From positions 372,001-436,000 of the forward strand of contig CALSSW010000001.1 of NCBI GenBank assembly GCA_943789105.1: DNA of 64,000 nt, given 5' to 3'. The position numbers and the translations under genes were made by a program. Positions 39,344 through 50,448 of the stretch are shown piece after piece; the first letter of the stretch is position 1; each line of letters begins with the position of its first letter. The notes below the pieces were generated by a model. The model ran no database searches and had not been told where the DNA came from. It worked only from the letters and a program-made list of their open reading frames with translations. This DNA comes from an uncultured Ulvibacter sp. (GTDB taxonomy: Bacteria; Bacteroidota; Bacteroidia; Flavobacteriales; Flavobacteriaceae).

Positions 39344-41977
39344 ATGACCCAAGTAGGAGCCTATAATGCACAAGATGTTGAAGACAAGTGGTACCAATAC
39401 TGGATGGAGCACAACTATTTCCATAGTGAAGTAGATGATCGTGAGCCATACACTATTGTAATACCCCCTCCAAACGTGACCGGGATTCTCCACATGGGAC
39501 ATATGCTAAACAACACCATACAAGATGTCTTAATACGCCGAGCACGCTTAAAAGGCTTTAATGCGTGTTGGGTACCAGGTACCGATCATGCAAGTATTGC
39601 AACAGAAGCCAAAGTAGTTGCACGCCTTAAAGAACAAGGAATCCAAAAAGCAGATTTAACAAGAGAACAATTTTTAAAACACTCCTGGGATTGGACCCAG
39701 CAGTATGGTGGTGTTATTTTAGATCAACTTAAAAAATTGGGTGCCTCTTGTGATTGGGAGCGTACAAAATTTACCCTGGATCCCGGTATGTCTACTCAGG
39801 TTATAAAAAGTTTTGTTGATTTATATAATAAAGGCCTTATTTACAGAGGTTATAGAATGGTAAATTGGGATCCAGAGGCAAAAACAACCTTGAGTGATGA
39901 AGAGGTTAATTTTGTAGAGCAACAAGGTGATTTGTTTTACATTAGCTATAAAATACAACACAGCGACCAGACCTTAACCATTGCTACCACGCGTCCAGAA
40001 ACAATTTTTGGTGATACCGCCATTTGTATAAACCCAGATGACGAGCGATTTGCTCATTTAAAAGGAAAAAAAGCCATTGTGCCTATTTGCAATAGAGTGA
40101 TTCCAATAATTGAAGATCCATACGTAGATATAGAATTTGGTACAGGGTGCTTAAAGGTAACTCCAGCACATGATGAAAATGACAAAATGCTGGGAGATAC
40201 CCACAAATTAGAGGTTATAGATATTTTTAATGACGATGCGTCGCTCAATAGTTTTGGATTGCACTACCAAGGAAAAGATCGTTTTGTGGCTCGTAAAGAA
40301 ATTGCGGCAGAACTAAAAGAGTTGGGCGCTTTGATTAAAACAGAGCAGCACCTCAATAAAGTAGGAACCAGTGAGCGCACCAAAGCAGTTATAGAGCCCC
40401 GTCTAAGCGACCAGTGGTTTTTAAAAATGGAAGATCTAGTAAAGCCAGCCATAAAAGCTGTTTTGGAGCAAGATGATGTGGTTTTACATCCAAAGAAATT
40501 TGAGAATACCTACCGTCATTGGATGACCAATATCAGAGATTGGAATATTTCTCGCCAACTATGGTGGGGGCAACAAATTCCAGCCTATTTCTATGGAGAC
40601 GGAAAAGAAGATTTCGTAGTTGCTGAAACTATAGAAGATGCATTGGTATTGGCCAAAGAAAAAACGAGTAATGCCTCTTTAAAAAGTACAGACCTGCGCC
40701 AAGACCCCGATGCTTTAGATACTTGGTTTTCATCTTGGCTTTGGCCCATGAGCGTATTTGATGGGTTAAACAATCCAGATAATAAGGAGTTTAACTATTA
40801 CTACCCCACCAACGATTTGGTCACTGGACCCGATATTTTATTTTTCTGGGTAGCAAGAATGATCATAGCCGGCTATGAGTATACCGGTAAAAAACCTTTT
40901 AAAAATGTATACCTAACAGGTTTGGTTAGAGACAAGCAGCGTCGTAAAATGAGTAAATCTTTAGGGAATTCTCCAGATGCTTTACAACTTATACAAACTT
41001 ACAGTGCAGATGGGGTAAGAGTAGGGCTTCTTTTAAGTGCTGCTGCAGGAAATGATTTAATGTTTGATGAAGGGCTGTGCCAGCAAGGAAAAGGTTTTTC
41101 AAATAAAATTTGGAATGCATTTAAGCTAACCCAATCTTGGGACATAGACGCTACTATTTCACAACCAGAATCCTCCAAGATTGCCATTAATTGGTATCAA
41201 TCTTGTTTACAGCAAACACTAGTTGAGATTGAGGATCATTATAGTAAATACAGAATTAGTGATGCTTTAATGGCAAGTTATAAGTTGGTTTGGGATGATT
41301 TTTGTGGTTGGCTTTTGGAAATTATAAAGCCTCCATACCAAGCTCCAATAGATAAAAAAACCTACGATAGTGTGATTGCTTTATTTGAGGATAACCTAAG
41401 AATTCTACATCCGTTTATGCCATTTTTGACAGAAGAGTTATGGCATGCAATCGCAAATAGAACACCTCAAGAAGCACTGATTGTTAATCATTGGCCCAAA
41501 ACAACAACAATAGATACGGCCTTATTAACTGATTTTGAGTTTGCCGCTGAGGTTATTTCTGGAATTAGAACCATCAGAAAAGAAAAAAACATTGCTTTTA
41601 AAGATGCTATTTCACTTTCAGTAATAAATACTGAGAAGATAGATGATCAGTTCGATGTTGTTATAAAAAAACTAGGTAATATTAGTGAGATGAGCTCTGT
41701 TTCAAGTGGAGTAGAGGGCGCCTTAACCTTTAGGGTGAAGTCTAACGAATATTTTATACCCATTGAAGGTACTATTGATGTGAAGCAGGAAATACTAAAA
41801 TTAAAAGAAGAGTTACAATACACCCAAGGGTTTCTAAAAAGCGTACAAGGTAAGTTAAAAAATCAAAAATTTGTTAGCGGTGCTCCCCAACAAGTGGTTG
41901 ATAACGAGCGCAAAAAAGAAGCAGATGCAATTGCAAAAATTGAAACTATCGAAACCTCAATCAAAAACCTTAGTTGA
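39344..41977 (+). CDS. valS: Valine--tRNA ligase
   Basis: PPPNVTGILHMGHMLNNTIQD, KMSKSLGN, GTDHASIATE, C-terminal coiled coil. Confidence 0.97.
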   Translation: MTQVGAYNAQDVEDKWYQYWMEHNYFHSEVDDREPYTIVIPPPNVTGILHMGHMLNNTIQDVLIRRARLKGFNACWVPGTDHASIATEAKVVARLKEQGIQKADLTREQFLKHSWDWTQQYGGVILDQLKKLGASCDWERTKFTLDPGMSTQVIKSFVDLYNKGLIYRGYRMVNWDPEAKTTLSDEEVNFVEQQGDLFYISYKIQHSDQTLTIATTRPETIFGDTAICINPDDERFAHLKGKKAIVPICNRVIPIIEDPYVDIEFGTGCLKVTPAHDENDKMLGDTHKLEVIDIFNDDASLNSFGLHYQGKDRFVARKEIAAELKELGALIKTEQHLNKVGTSERTKAVIEPRLSDQWFLKMEDLVKPAIKAVLEQDDVVLHPKKFENTYRHWMTNIRDWNISRQLWWGQQIPAYFYGDGKEDFVVAETIEDALVLAKEKTSNASLKSTDLRQDPDALDTWFSSWLWPMSVFDGLNNPDNKEFNYYYPTNDLVTGPDILFFWVARMIIAGYEYTGKKPFKNVYLTGLVRDKQRRKMSKSLGNSPDALQLIQTYSADGVRVGLLLSAAAGNDLMFDEGLCQQGKGFSNKIWNAFKLTQSWDIDATISQPESSKIAINWYQSCLQQTLVEIEDHYSKYRISDALMASYKLVWDDFCGWLLEIIKPPYQAPIDKKTYDSVIALFEDNLRILHPFMPFLTEELWHAIANRTPQEALIVNHWPKTTTIDTALLTDFEFAAEVISGIRTIRKEKNIAFKDAISLSVINTEKIDDQFDVVIKKLGNISEMSSVSSGVEGALTFRVKSNEYFIPIEGTIDVKQEILKLKEELQYTQGFLKSVQGKLKNQKFVSGAPQQVVDNERKKEADAIAKIETIETSIKNLS

Positions 41978-41998
41978 AAAATTGTTTTTTATTAAAGG

Positions 41999-42268
41999 TT
42001 ACTTTCTGTACAAAAAATAATGGGTTGAGGTCTCTATGTATTCTAACTTGGCCTGATCTTGGGTAAGATGCTGGGCTTGAAAGAGCGCATTTGTTTTAAA
42101 AGCTGAAATTAGTTTCTTCTTAGTATTACTTGGGTTGTGCCAAGAGTTTGTAGCGCGTTTGTAATACGCATACAACTTTAATAATGTATCTGCAGGAAAA
42201 GGCTCTTTATGCCTATTTACACTTTCAACAGCTTTTTTAAATGCTATGTCTATTTCCTGTGATGTCAT
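41999..42268 (-). CDS. Acyl-CoA-binding protein
   Basis: FKKAVESVNRHKEPFPADTLLKLYAYYKRAT...AFKTNALFQAQHLTQDQAKLEYIE. Confidence 0.8.
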   Translation of the reverse strand: MTSQEIDIAFKKAVESVNRHKEPFPADTLLKLYAYYKRATNSWHNPSNTKKKLISAFKTNALFQAQHLTQDQAKLEYIETSTHYFLYRK

Positions 42269-42285
42269 TATAATAATTTACTTTT

Positions 42286-42936
42286 TTAAATTGATGCTAA
42301 GATGGAGGTTCCTCCTTTTACAATATCGTTAAGTTTTACATCAAGTTTTGTGCCTACAGGTAGAAAAACATCTACACGAGATCCAAATTTAATAAAGCCG
42401 CTATCACTTCCTTGTGTTACTTGCTGTCCCTGCTTTGCATAATTTACAATACGTCTTGCCAAGGCCCCTGCAATTTGTCTATGTAATACATTTCCGAAAT
42501 TTTTAGAGCCTACTACAACGGTTGTACGCTCATTTTCTTCGCTAGATTTTGGATGCCAAGCTACCAAAAATTTTCCGGGATGGTATTTACTAAAAACCAC
42601 CTCTCCAGCAACAGGATACCTCGTAACGTGCACATTTATGGGAGACATAAACACAGACACCTGTAGTCTTTTTTCATTGAAAAACTCTTTTTCAAACACC
42701 TCTTCAATTACCACAACTTTACCATCTACTGGAGATACTACATGGTCTTCACTTATGTTTAGATTTCGTTTAGGATTTCTAAAAAACTGCAAGACCAATA
42801 CTAGCATTACAATAGCTAGTAGCATTAAGGCACTTCTTAGGTAATGGTTTGTAATGAAATAATCTGCGGCTAAGCTCATTGAAATAGCTAGCACTAGGGT
42901 AATTAAAATAATTTTGTATCCTTCTTTATGAAACAT
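42286..42936 (-). CDS. psd: Phosphatidylserine decarboxylase family protein
   Basis: FFRNPKRNLN, VSPVDGKVVVIEE, SVFMSPINVHVTRYPVAGEV, VTQGSDSGFIKFGSRVD. Confidence 0.92.
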   Translation of the reverse strand: MFHKEGYKIILITLVLAISMSLAADYFITNHYLRSALMLLAIVMLVLVLQFFRNPKRNLNISEDHVVSPVDGKVVVIEEVFEKEFFNEKRLQVSVFMSPINVHVTRYPVAGEVVFSKYHPGKFLVAWHPKSSEENERTTVVVGSKNFGNVLHRQIAGALARRIVNYAKQGQQVTQGSDSGFIKFGSRVDVFLPVGTKLDVKLNDIVKGGTSILASI

Positions 42937-43729
42937 AAGTTATAAGTTGTAAAAATGCATAAATAAATGGGCTGGCATAAATAGCACTGTCCAGCCTGTC
43001 GTATAATCCTCCGTGACCCGGCATTAGGTTTCCGCTATCTTTTACCCCGGCTTGACGTTTGTAGTTAGATTGTACTAAATCTCCTATGGTTCCAGATACT
43101 GAAATAATAACTCCTAGAGCTATCCAAATAGCTAGCGTGTACAAGTCTAAAACAGTAAAAATAATAAAACTTGCAATAATGGCTCCAAGAAGTCCACCAA
43201 AGAACCCTTCTATTGTTTTTTTGGGTGAAACTCTCTCCAGTAATTTTTTTTCCCCTAATGATTTACCAATGATATACGCAAAGGTGTCATTGCACCAAAT
43301 TAACACAAAAACTCCAACAATAATCTCTGGCTTAAAGATGTCCTGAGAGAAAGGAATGAGTGTTAAAAAAACAAAGCCGCTAATGATGTAAAACACTGTT
43401 GGGATATATTTTTGCTCTTTAAGTAAAAGGCTATTTGTGGTTGATCGTAGATCTTTAGCCAGCAGTATGCTCACTAGTAAGGAGCCGCCTAAATATATAT
43501 TTAATATAATATCTCCTGGGTAATAGTAGCTTATTAGTAGAAGCGAAATTGGAAGCAGTAGATAAGGGATCAAAGAAGTTAACCCTATGAGTTTTTTATA
43601 CTCCCTAAGTGTTTGTAACCCTAGTATAAGAAAAAGCATCATGAATAATTCACGAGAGGTATACATGGAAAAAATTACGACAAGGACATACAAAATCCCC
43701 GATATACTTCGTACAATAACTTCTCTCAT
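42926..43729 (-). CDS. cdsA: Phosphatidate cytidylyltransferase
   Basis: C-terminal SGTIGDLVQSNYKRQAGVKDSGNLMPGHGGLYDRLDS signature. Confidence 0.95.
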   Translation of the reverse strand: MREVIVRSISGILYVLVVIFSMYTSRELFMMLFLILGLQTLREYKKLIGLTSLIPYLLLPISLLLISYYYPGDIILNIYLGGSLLVSILLAKDLRSTTNSLLLKEQKYIPTVFYIISGFVFLTLIPFSQDIFKPEIIVGVFVLIWCNDTFAYIIGKSLGEKKLLERVSPKKTIEGFFGGLLGAIIASFIIFTVLDLYTLAIWIALGVIISVSGTIGDLVQSNYKRQAGVKDSGNLMPGHGGLYDRLDSAIYASPFIYAFLQLITYVS

Positions 43730-43741
43730 AGTATATATCTT

Positions 43742-44356
43742 CTACAGGTCTTCCAGAAGCATCAAATATAGGTTTTTTGTGCTACTTCCATAACTCATAA
43801 AATCCTTTTCTTTTTCTGTCTCAAAATCTTGAATTGCAGTAATATTGCTAGGAATAAATTTCCCACCACTATTTTTGATAATACGTAGCCCTTCGCTTAT
43901 GTTTTCTACAAACTGGCTTGTGGTGGCAAATATGACAATATTAGTAGGTAGTTCATCCAATTTTTTCTCTTTAATTTGGTTTGAAGAGAGTAAAATGGAA
44001 CCATTTTTTGATATCAAAGACTCACATGTAGTCAAGAAAAAAGTAGCAGTAGTTTTATTGGTAAAGTTTAAATTATACCCATCAAACTTTTTGGAGAGCA
44101 TCTCATTGATACAAAACACATCTTTTTCATACCAGTTATTCTCGAGTAGGATATTATCGAAAGCTTCGTTAATTTCTTGAGCGTCCAGGCAGTATAAGAA
44201 TTTTCCACCGTTTTTTCTAAAATTATTAGTAAACCTCTCATCTATTGCAAGACTATCTTCAGGATAATATTTAACACTATCATCGTCATCACCCTTTTGT
44301 TTAGGTGTTTTTTTTAGTTTGAGATTTCCTTTTAAAAGTCTTTTGAAGAGACTCAT
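43742..44356 (-). CDS. LUD domain (LutC/YkgG-like) protein
   Basis: KTTATFFLTTCESLISKNGSILLSSNQ; TNIVIFATTSQFVENISEGLRIIK; position next to cdsA/ftsH. Confidence 0.7.
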   Translation of the reverse strand: MSLFKRLLKGNLKLKKTPKQKGDDDDSVKYYPEDSLAIDERFTNNFRKNGGKFLYCLDAQEINEAFDNILLENNWYEKDVFCINEMLSKKFDGYNLNFTNKTTATFFLTTCESLISKNGSILLSSNQIKEKKLDELPTNIVIFATTSQFVENISEGLRIIKNSGGKFIPSNITAIQDFETEKEKDFMSYGSSTKNLYLMLLEDL

Positions 44357-44452
44357 ATACAGAGTTTATGGGTGTTTGATTTCTTATTTAACCAAAGATA
44401 GTAAAAATCTTCTCATAGAAAACATACAATGCTTTACTAAATGGTTATAAAA

Positions 44453-46492
44453 TTAAACCTGGTTGGTAACATCGTCATTGTCCTCAGATGCTGTTGTTGC
44501 CTCTGGAGTTTTTTCATCCTCTTTAGGTGCTGAGACTATTTCGCTAATAGATTTTTCAAAAGGTCTTTTTCCAAAGATAACTTCTAGATTGTCTTTAAAA
44601 ATAACTTCTTTGGCTAGCAGTACATTTGCTAGTTCTGTAAGTTTTTCTTTGTTAGCCTCCAGTAAATTAATAGCACGTTTGTATTGGGTCTCGATAAGAT
44701 TTGATATTTCTTTGTCAATTAACTCCGCTGTTTTTTCACTGTATGGTTTGCTGAAATTATATTCAGACTGTCCACTTGAGTCGTAATAGGTAAGGTTTCC
44801 AACCTTATCATTAAGACCATAAACAGTTACCATAGCACGGGCTTGTTTGGTTACTTTTTCTAGATCACTAAGAGCTCCAGTAGATATTTTATTAAATATT
44901 ACTTTCTCTGCCGCTCTTCCTCCAAGTGTTGCGCACATTTCGTCAAGCATTTGTTCCGGCCTTACAATAAGACGTTCTTCTGGCAAATACCATGCTGCTC
45001 CTAGAGATTGACCCCTTGGTACAATAGTTACTTTAACAAGAGGGGCTGCGTGCTCTAGCATCCAGCTAACGGTTGCATGTCCAGCTTCGTGATAGGCAAT
45101 TGCTTCTTTTTCTGCTGGTGTAATAATTTTGTTCTTTTTCTCAAGACCTCCAACTATCCTATCTACAGCATCCAAGAAATCTTGTTTTCCTACTGCCTTT
45201 TTCTCACCTCTTGCTGCAATAAGAGCAGCCTCATTACAAACATTGGCAATGTCTGCCCCAGAGAACCCTGGTGTTTGTTTGGAGAGGAAATCTGTATCTA
45301 GGCCTTCTTCCTTTTTTAAAGGGCGCAGGTGTACTTCAAAAATCTCTTTACGTTCTCTTACATCTGGAAGATCTACATAGATTTGTCTATCAAAGCGTCC
45401 CGCTCTCATTAGTGCTTTATCTAGCACATCTGCACGATTTGTGGCAGCAATTACAATTACATTAGAGTCTGTGCCAAAACCATCCATCTCTGTTAAGAGT
45501 TGGTTCAGGGTGTTTTCACGCTCATCATTAGAGCCTGAGAAATTTGCTTTTCCACGAGCACGGCCAATGGCATCTATTTCGTCAATAAAAATAATAGAAG
45601 GAGATTTTTCTTTGGCTTGTTTAAACAAATCACGTACCCTAGAGGCACCCACTCCTACAAACATTTCAACAAAGTCCGACCCAGACAAAGAGAAAAATGG
45701 AACCTTGGCCTCCCCTGCAACAGCGCGTGCTAAAAGGGTTTTTCCTGTACCTGGAGGTCCTACCAAAAGGGCTCCTTTTGGGATTTTACCTCCAAGGGCG
45801 GTATATTTTTCTGGAAACTTTAAAAAATCTACAATTTCTTGCACCTCTTCTTTGGCTCCTTCTAGACCAGCAACATCTTTAAAAGATGTTTTTACATCTA
45901 ATTTTTCATCAAATAATTTAGCTTTAGACTTTCCTATATTGAAAATTTGACCTCCAGCACCGCCTCCAGCACCGCCTCCAGACATGCGTCTCATAATAAA
46001 AATCCAAATACCAATGATTACTATAAAAGGTAAGAGGCCAACAATAACTTCTCCCCAAAGATTGGTCTCTGTGTTCCAAATAATTTGGGTGTCCAAATTA
46101 TTTTCTCTTTTTATGATTTGAAAATTATTTTCAAAATTTTGAAGATCACCAAATTCAAACTCGTAGGTAGGGTCATTGGCTCCTGGTGTTAAGAGTCCTT
46201 TTGGTTTGTTTTTAGTGTGTACTCCCTGAGATCTTGCTTCTTGGGTGAGATACACTTTGGCTACTTTTTTGTTTACAATCTCAACTTTTTGAACATCTCC
46301 TTGTCTAAGGTAATTTTCAAACTCAGCTTGGCTCGTTTTTTTTGTTTGAGAAAAGTTACTACCACCAGAGAGTTGTAGGGCTAAAAAAATTACAAAAATA
46401 GAACCATATATCCAATACGGACTAAATTTTGGTTTTTTTAGATCTGGTTTTTTATCTTTTTTATTCTTAGAGTCGTTTGTCTGGTTTGCCAT
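44453..46492 (-). CDS. ftsH: ATP-dependent zinc metalloprotease FtsH
   Basis: [24 protein letters not shown] motifs, [15 protein letters not shown]. Confidence 0.97.
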   Translation of the reverse strand: MANQTNDSKNKKDKKPDLKKPKFSPYWIYGSIFVIFLALQLSGGSNFSQTKKTSQAEFENYLRQGDVQKVEIVNKKVAKVYLTQEARSQGVHTKNKPKGLLTPGANDPTYEFEFGDLQNFENNFQIIKRENNLDTQIIWNTETNLWGEVIVGLLPFIVIIGIWIFIMRRMSGGGAGGGAGGQIFNIGKSKAKLFDEKLDVKTSFKDVAGLEGAKEEVQEIVDFLKFPEKYTALGGKIPKGALLVGPPGTGKTLLARAVAGEAKVPFFSLSGSDFVEMFVGVGASRVRDLFKQAKEKSPSIIFIDEIDAIGRARGKANFSGSNDERENTLNQLLTEMDGFGTDSNVIVIAATNRADVLDKALMRAGRFDRQIYVDLPDVRERKEIFEVHLRPLKKEEGLDTDFLSKQTPGFSGADIANVCNEAALIAARGEKKAVGKQDFLDAVDRIVGGLEKKNKIITPAEKEAIAYHEAGHATVSWMLEHAAPLVKVTIVPRGQSLGAAWYLPEERLIVRPEQMLDEMCATLGGRAAEKVIFNKISTGALSDLEKVTKQARAMVTVYGLNDKVGNLTYYDSSGQSEYNFSKPYSEKTAELIDKEISNLIETQYKRAINLLEANKEKLTELANVLLAKEVIFKDNLEVIFGKRPFEKSISEIVSAPKEDEKTPEATTASEDNDDVTNQV

Positions 46493-46509
46493 GTGGCTTT
46501 ACTATTTTT

Positions 46510-46881
46510 TTAATGAGAAGTTTCGATTTTGACAGACTTTGCATCACCCCATAGGCCTTCAATGTCATAAAAATCCCTAATATGTTTTTGAAAAACGTGA
46601 ACAACTACGTGAACATAATCCATAAGAATCCACTCAGAATTATCACTTCCTTCTATGTGCCAAGCTTTTTCTTTTAAAGCTTTGCTCACTATTTTTTGCA
46701 CAGAACTTACAATAGCGTTTACCTGAGTGTTTGATGTACCATTGCAGATAATGAAATAATCTGTAACTGTATTCTCAATTTCTCTAAGGTCAAGAATTTC
46801 AATATCTTGTCCTTTAATTTCTTCAATTCCTCTAATGATATTAGTTATTAGAAGATCTGTGTTTTTTTCTTTCTTGGTCAT
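46510..46881 (-). CDS. rsfS: Ribosome silencing factor
   Basis: DIEILDLREIENTVTDYFIICNGTSNTQVNAI; WILMDYVHVVVHVF. Confidence 0.95.
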   Translation of the reverse strand: MTKKEKNTDLLITNIIRGIEEIKGQDIEILDLREIENTVTDYFIICNGTSNTQVNAIVSSVQKIVSKALKEKAWHIEGSDNSEWILMDYVHVVVHVFQKHIRDFYDIEGLWGDAKSVKIETSH

Positions 46882-46956
46882 TCAAACATTTTGTTTATGC
46901 AAAGTTATTACTTTTTGTTTGTTATAAGTGTTTTGCATCTATAATAAAATCTTAAA

Positions 46957-47697
46957 TTGTCACTCATGAATATAATCAAACTTAATGCCACCCCTTCTAC
47001 CAATACCTACTTAAAAGACTTGGCAAAGACTTGTGTTTTAAAAGATTATACAGTGGTGGTAACCTCCAAACAAACAAAAGGCAGGGGTCAAGTAGAAACA
47101 CTATGGCATTCTCAGCTCAACAATAGCCTTACACTAAGTATTTTTAAACGTTTTAATGGTCTTCAAATTTCACAAAAATGGTATGTGTCTATGGCTGTCT
47201 CACTAGCTGTTTTTAAAACCTTAAAGCATTTTAAAATCCCCGAAATAAGTATAAAATGGCCTAACGACATTATGTCACGCAGTAAAAAATGTTGTGGGAT
47301 ATTAATTGAAAACTCTGTAAAAGGTAAGCTCTTGGATGTTTCTATAATTGGCGTTGGGATAAATGTAAACGAAGTGCAATTTAAAGATCTTCCATTGGCA
47401 AGTTCTTTGAGGCTGGCCACTGGAAACTCTTTTGATATCTCTTTGGTTCTTGATGTATTGTTGCAACAATTAAAAATACAATTAACTCGTCTAGAGAATC
47501 AAGAGTTTGAAGTGATTTTCAACTCCTACAATCAAAAATTGTTTAGACTTGATACCGTGGCCGTTTATTCTAACAATACAGCGTGTCCTTTTAATGCTAT
47601 ACTAAGAGGTGTTACTAAATCTGGGCTATTGGTCTTAGAGGATGATTCTTCTCAGAGAGATACCTACAATCTAAAAGAAATAAAGTATCACTTTTAA
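46957..47697 (+). CDS. birA: Biotin--[acetyl-CoA-carboxylase] ligase
   Basis: PSTNTYLKDLA, KGRGQVETLWHSQLNNSLTLSI, IKWPNDIM, CGILIEN, GVGINVN. Confidence 0.93.
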   Translation: MSLMNIIKLNATPSTNTYLKDLAKTCVLKDYTVVVTSKQTKGRGQVETLWHSQLNNSLTLSIFKRFNGLQISQKWYVSMAVSLAVFKTLKHFKIPEISIKWPNDIMSRSKKCCGILIENSVKGKLLDVSIIGVGINVNEVQFKDLPLASSLRLATGNSFDISLVLDVLLQQLKIQLTRLENQEFEVIFNSYNQKLFRLDTVAVYSNNTACPFNAILRGVTKSGLLVLEDDSSQRDTYNLKEIKYHF

Positions 47698-48113
47698 ATT
47701 GTTCCTAAATTTGAGGAGAGTGTTTCTATAAACTTACTCACTGGAGCTTTTACCATCATTGCCATCATAGGATTGAAATCCCCTTGAAACTTTAATTCAA
47801 TATAGGATGTGTTGTCGTCTATGGCTTCTATATTTCCAATAAGTGTGAACGGAATTTTATCACTAATTGCGCCAAGAGTTACTTTACTTGGGCTTATTAT
47901 TTCTTTTACTTCCAACGCAATTTCTGGCATCCCTCTTAGAGCAAAAATAAAAGCATCTTTACGAATTACTTCAAATTTACTGATAGTGTCTGGCATGAGC
48001 TTCTCAAAGTTTTTCACATCACTTAAGTGAGCGCAAAGCGCAGATGCAGATTTTTGTACAATTACTTTGTTGCTATTTAGTTCCATGAGTTTCTTTAGTT
48101 TGTTGTCCTGCAA
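47694..48113 (-). CDS. SRPBCC/START-like family protein
   Basis: SASALCAHLSDVKNFEKLMPD; GNIEAIDDNTSYIELKFQGDFNPMMAMMVKAPVSKFIETLS. Confidence 0.75.
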   Translation of the reverse strand: MQDNKLKKLMELNSNKVIVQKSASALCAHLSDVKNFEKLMPDTISKFEVIRKDAFIFALRGMPEIALEVKEIISPSKVTLGAISDKIPFTLIGNIEAIDDNTSYIELKFQGDFNPMMAMMVKAPVSKFIETLSSNLGTI

Positions 48114-48345
48114 GATAAAATTAATTTTTAAAATAGTATTTTATGTTGCTTACAATAGTTCAAAAAGTAAACTTCTTTTTTTAGTTGGTCATCTTGCATA
48201 AGATTATCAAATATTTAAAATATTATTAAAATTGTTAATGTTAAGTTAATAAAAATGTTAAAATTTTAGTTTTATTTCAAAACAATTATGCTACTTTGCT
48301 GATAATAACAACTTTACTAATTTATTAATCTAACAATTAACCATT

Positions 48346-49119
48346 ATGGAAAAAATTTTAACTCAACTATTTGATCTACCAAAAATGATCAATAGCAAGC
48401 TTCCAATGAATAATTTTAATTCAATGGTAGAAGATTCAGAACACAATGTTGCAAACTGGACAGGAAAATTCTACACAGTATCTGCACTTGTTATTTTACT
48501 AACCTCTTTAATGTACCTGCTATCTCCAATTTGGAATAGCGATATGGGTGAAGGTTCAGCAATCGTAGGTAATGTCATTTCTATGCTTATCTGGGTATAT
48601 GCTGCATTTCCTATTGCACAGGTAGTGAGATCCACCGGAGATAGCCTGGCTAGCTCCAAAAGCTCTATTGTAGATTTTGTTTTTAGAGACTTGGCAGTAG
48701 CCAATATTAAGTTATTAGGTCATGTTGCCGCATTAGTTGCCTTGTTTGGTGCTATTTGTATGACACTTACATGGGCTACTTCTCTAGATGTTTCTGGAGG
48801 TATTATGACAGACTGGATAGATAATATTTCATATGCATATGACCTTCCAATGGCCGCAGTTGCTTCACTAACGGAGCTTTTAAATCTTGGATTTGTTGGT
48901 AGTGTCTTGGCAGATTGGTCTGCTTGGGATCCTACATTAGCTGCTGGAGATCCTTGGAGTCTAGGCGGGTTGTATGCTGTATTATGGAGCTATGTTGGTG
49001 TAGTGGCTATTTTAGCTAAGCTATACGTTACTTTGGCAATTTATTATTTCTTCTATGGAATAATAAGCAGCTTAGTGAACTTTATAAAAAGCCCTTACTT
49101 ACCTTTTAAAACAAGCTAA
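48346..49119 (+). CDS. Multi-pass membrane protein of unknown function
   Basis: 257 aa; four to five hydrophobic segments; no recognised motif. Confidence 0.6.
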   Translation: MEKILTQLFDLPKMINSKLPMNNFNSMVEDSEHNVANWTGKFYTVSALVILLTSLMYLLSPIWNSDMGEGSAIVGNVISMLIWVYAAFPIAQVVRSTGDSLASSKSSIVDFVFRDLAVANIKLLGHVAALVALFGAICMTLTWATSLDVSGGIMTDWIDNISYAYDLPMAAVASLTELLNLGFVGSVLADWSAWDPTLAAGDPWSLGGLYAVLWSYVGVVAILAKLYVTLAIYYFFYGIISSLVNFIKSPYLPFKTS

Positions 49120-49137
49120 TTATAGGTCAAGTTTATA

Positions 49138-49174
49138 TAAAAAAGGTGTGATTTATAAATCACACCTTTTTTTA
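49138..49174. terminator. Bidirectional terminator (perfect palindrome)
   Basis: AAAAAGGTGTGATTTATAAATCACACCTTTTT between convergent genes. Confidence 0.85.
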
Positions 49175-49816
49175 TTTACCAGTCCAAGTGGCTGGATTTT
49201 TTCTCCATGAGCTTAATTGTTTACTCTCTGGGGAAGAAATAAATTGTGACTTTTCAGCATTTAATAATAGATGCTCATAGTTGCTAAGTGTGTTAAGAGT
49301 TACATTGGCTTTATGGAAATTCTCATCTGCAAGGTCAAAACCGTACGAGAAAATAGCAAGCATTCCCTTGACGTTTAAATTAGCTTCTCTTAGCGCCTCT
49401 ACCGCTACTAGACTGCTTTTTCCGGTAGAAATTAAATCTTCAACCACAACCACGGTTTGATTTTCTTGAACCATTCCCTCAATTTTATTTTGTCTACCAT
49501 GCTTTTTCGCTTCTGGGCGTACATAACAAAAAGGTAGGTTAAGGTAGTCTGCCACTAACATGCCTATACCTATGGCTCCTGTTGCAACACCAGCAATAAC
49601 ATCTGGTTTTCCGTAGAGGGTTTCTATTTGCGAAGCAATGTGTTCTCTGATGTAATTTCTTATTGCAGGGTAGGATAGTGTTATGCGGTTGTCACAATAG
49701 ATAGGTGATTTCCATCCAGAGGCCCAGCTAAAAGGCTCTTGTGGTTGTAATTTTATTGCATTAATTTGCAGTAATAATTCAGCTGTCTTTTGGGCGGTCT
49801 CCTTATTTAATATCAT
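49172..49816 (-). CDS. pyrE: Orotate phosphoribosyltransferase
   Basis: ASGWKSPIYCDNRITLSYP, GVATGAIGIGMLVAD, YVRPEAKKHGRQNKIEG, VVVVEDLISTGKSS. Confidence 0.95.
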   Translation of the reverse strand: MILNKETAQKTAELLLQINAIKLQPQEPFSWASGWKSPIYCDNRITLSYPAIRNYIREHIASQIETLYGKPDVIAGVATGAIGIGMLVADYLNLPFCYVRPEAKKHGRQNKIEGMVQENQTVVVVEDLISTGKSSLVAVEALREANLNVKGMLAIFSYGFDLADENFHKANVTLNTLSNYEHLLLNAEKSQFISSPESKQLSSWRKNPATWTGK

Positions 49817-49824
49817 AACTGCAA

Positions 49825-50448
49825 ATGTATAAAGTTTTTGTCAATGACCTGCCTATAATATTGTCTACCAAAAAAAATATTGGGAAGCAGTATACAACCA
49901 TACCACTAAAAGAGGTTAAGTTTAAAAAATTGATACGTCAAATCAATGAGGGTTCTTTGTTGTATGTTAATTTATATCATAAAAACGAAGAAAAACTTGA
50001 ACAGTTTTTATTAAAAAAACTACCTGTTGTTTTTGCCGGTGGTGGTTTGGTTTTTAATTCAAAAAAAGAAATTTTATTTATACGGCGCAATGGCAAATGG
50101 GATTTACCCAAAGGAAAGGTTGAGAAAGATGAAACCTATCAAGCTGCCGCTTTAAGAGAGACCAAGGAAGAAACTGGAGTCCAAGACCTAGAGCTGCGTA
50201 AATTTATTGCAAAAACATATCATGTTTTTAAACGTAATGATAAATTCAAGCTTAAGGTGACTTATTGGTACGAGATGTATACAAATTATAAAGGAGATTT
50301 AACTCCACAATTAGAAGAAGACATAACCAAAGCACGTTGGAAAAACTTTGCAAAATCTCAAAAAGCACTTACAGAGTCTTATGAGAACATAAAACTTCTA
50401 TTTCCTAAAGAGTATTTAACCACCCACCCTAATGATAGGGTATCTTAA
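49825..50448 (+). CDS. NUDIX hydrolase
   Basis: KWDLPKGKVEKDETYQAAALRETKEETGV Nudix box. Confidence 0.93.
   Translation: MYKVFVNDLPIILSTKKNIGKQYTTIPLKEVKFKKLIRQINEGSLLYVNLYHKNEEKLEQFLLKKLPVVFAGGGLVFNSKKEILFIRRNGKWDLPKGKVEKDETYQAAALRETKEETGVQDLELRKFIAKTYHVFKRNDKFKLKVTYWYEMYTNYKGDLTPQLEEDITKARWKNFAKSQKALTESYENIKLLFPKEYLTTHPNDRVS

Noticed and set aside
45441-45950. 169-aa plus-strand ORF antisense to ftsH
   Set aside because: Shadow ORF over the AAA domain; no family signal.
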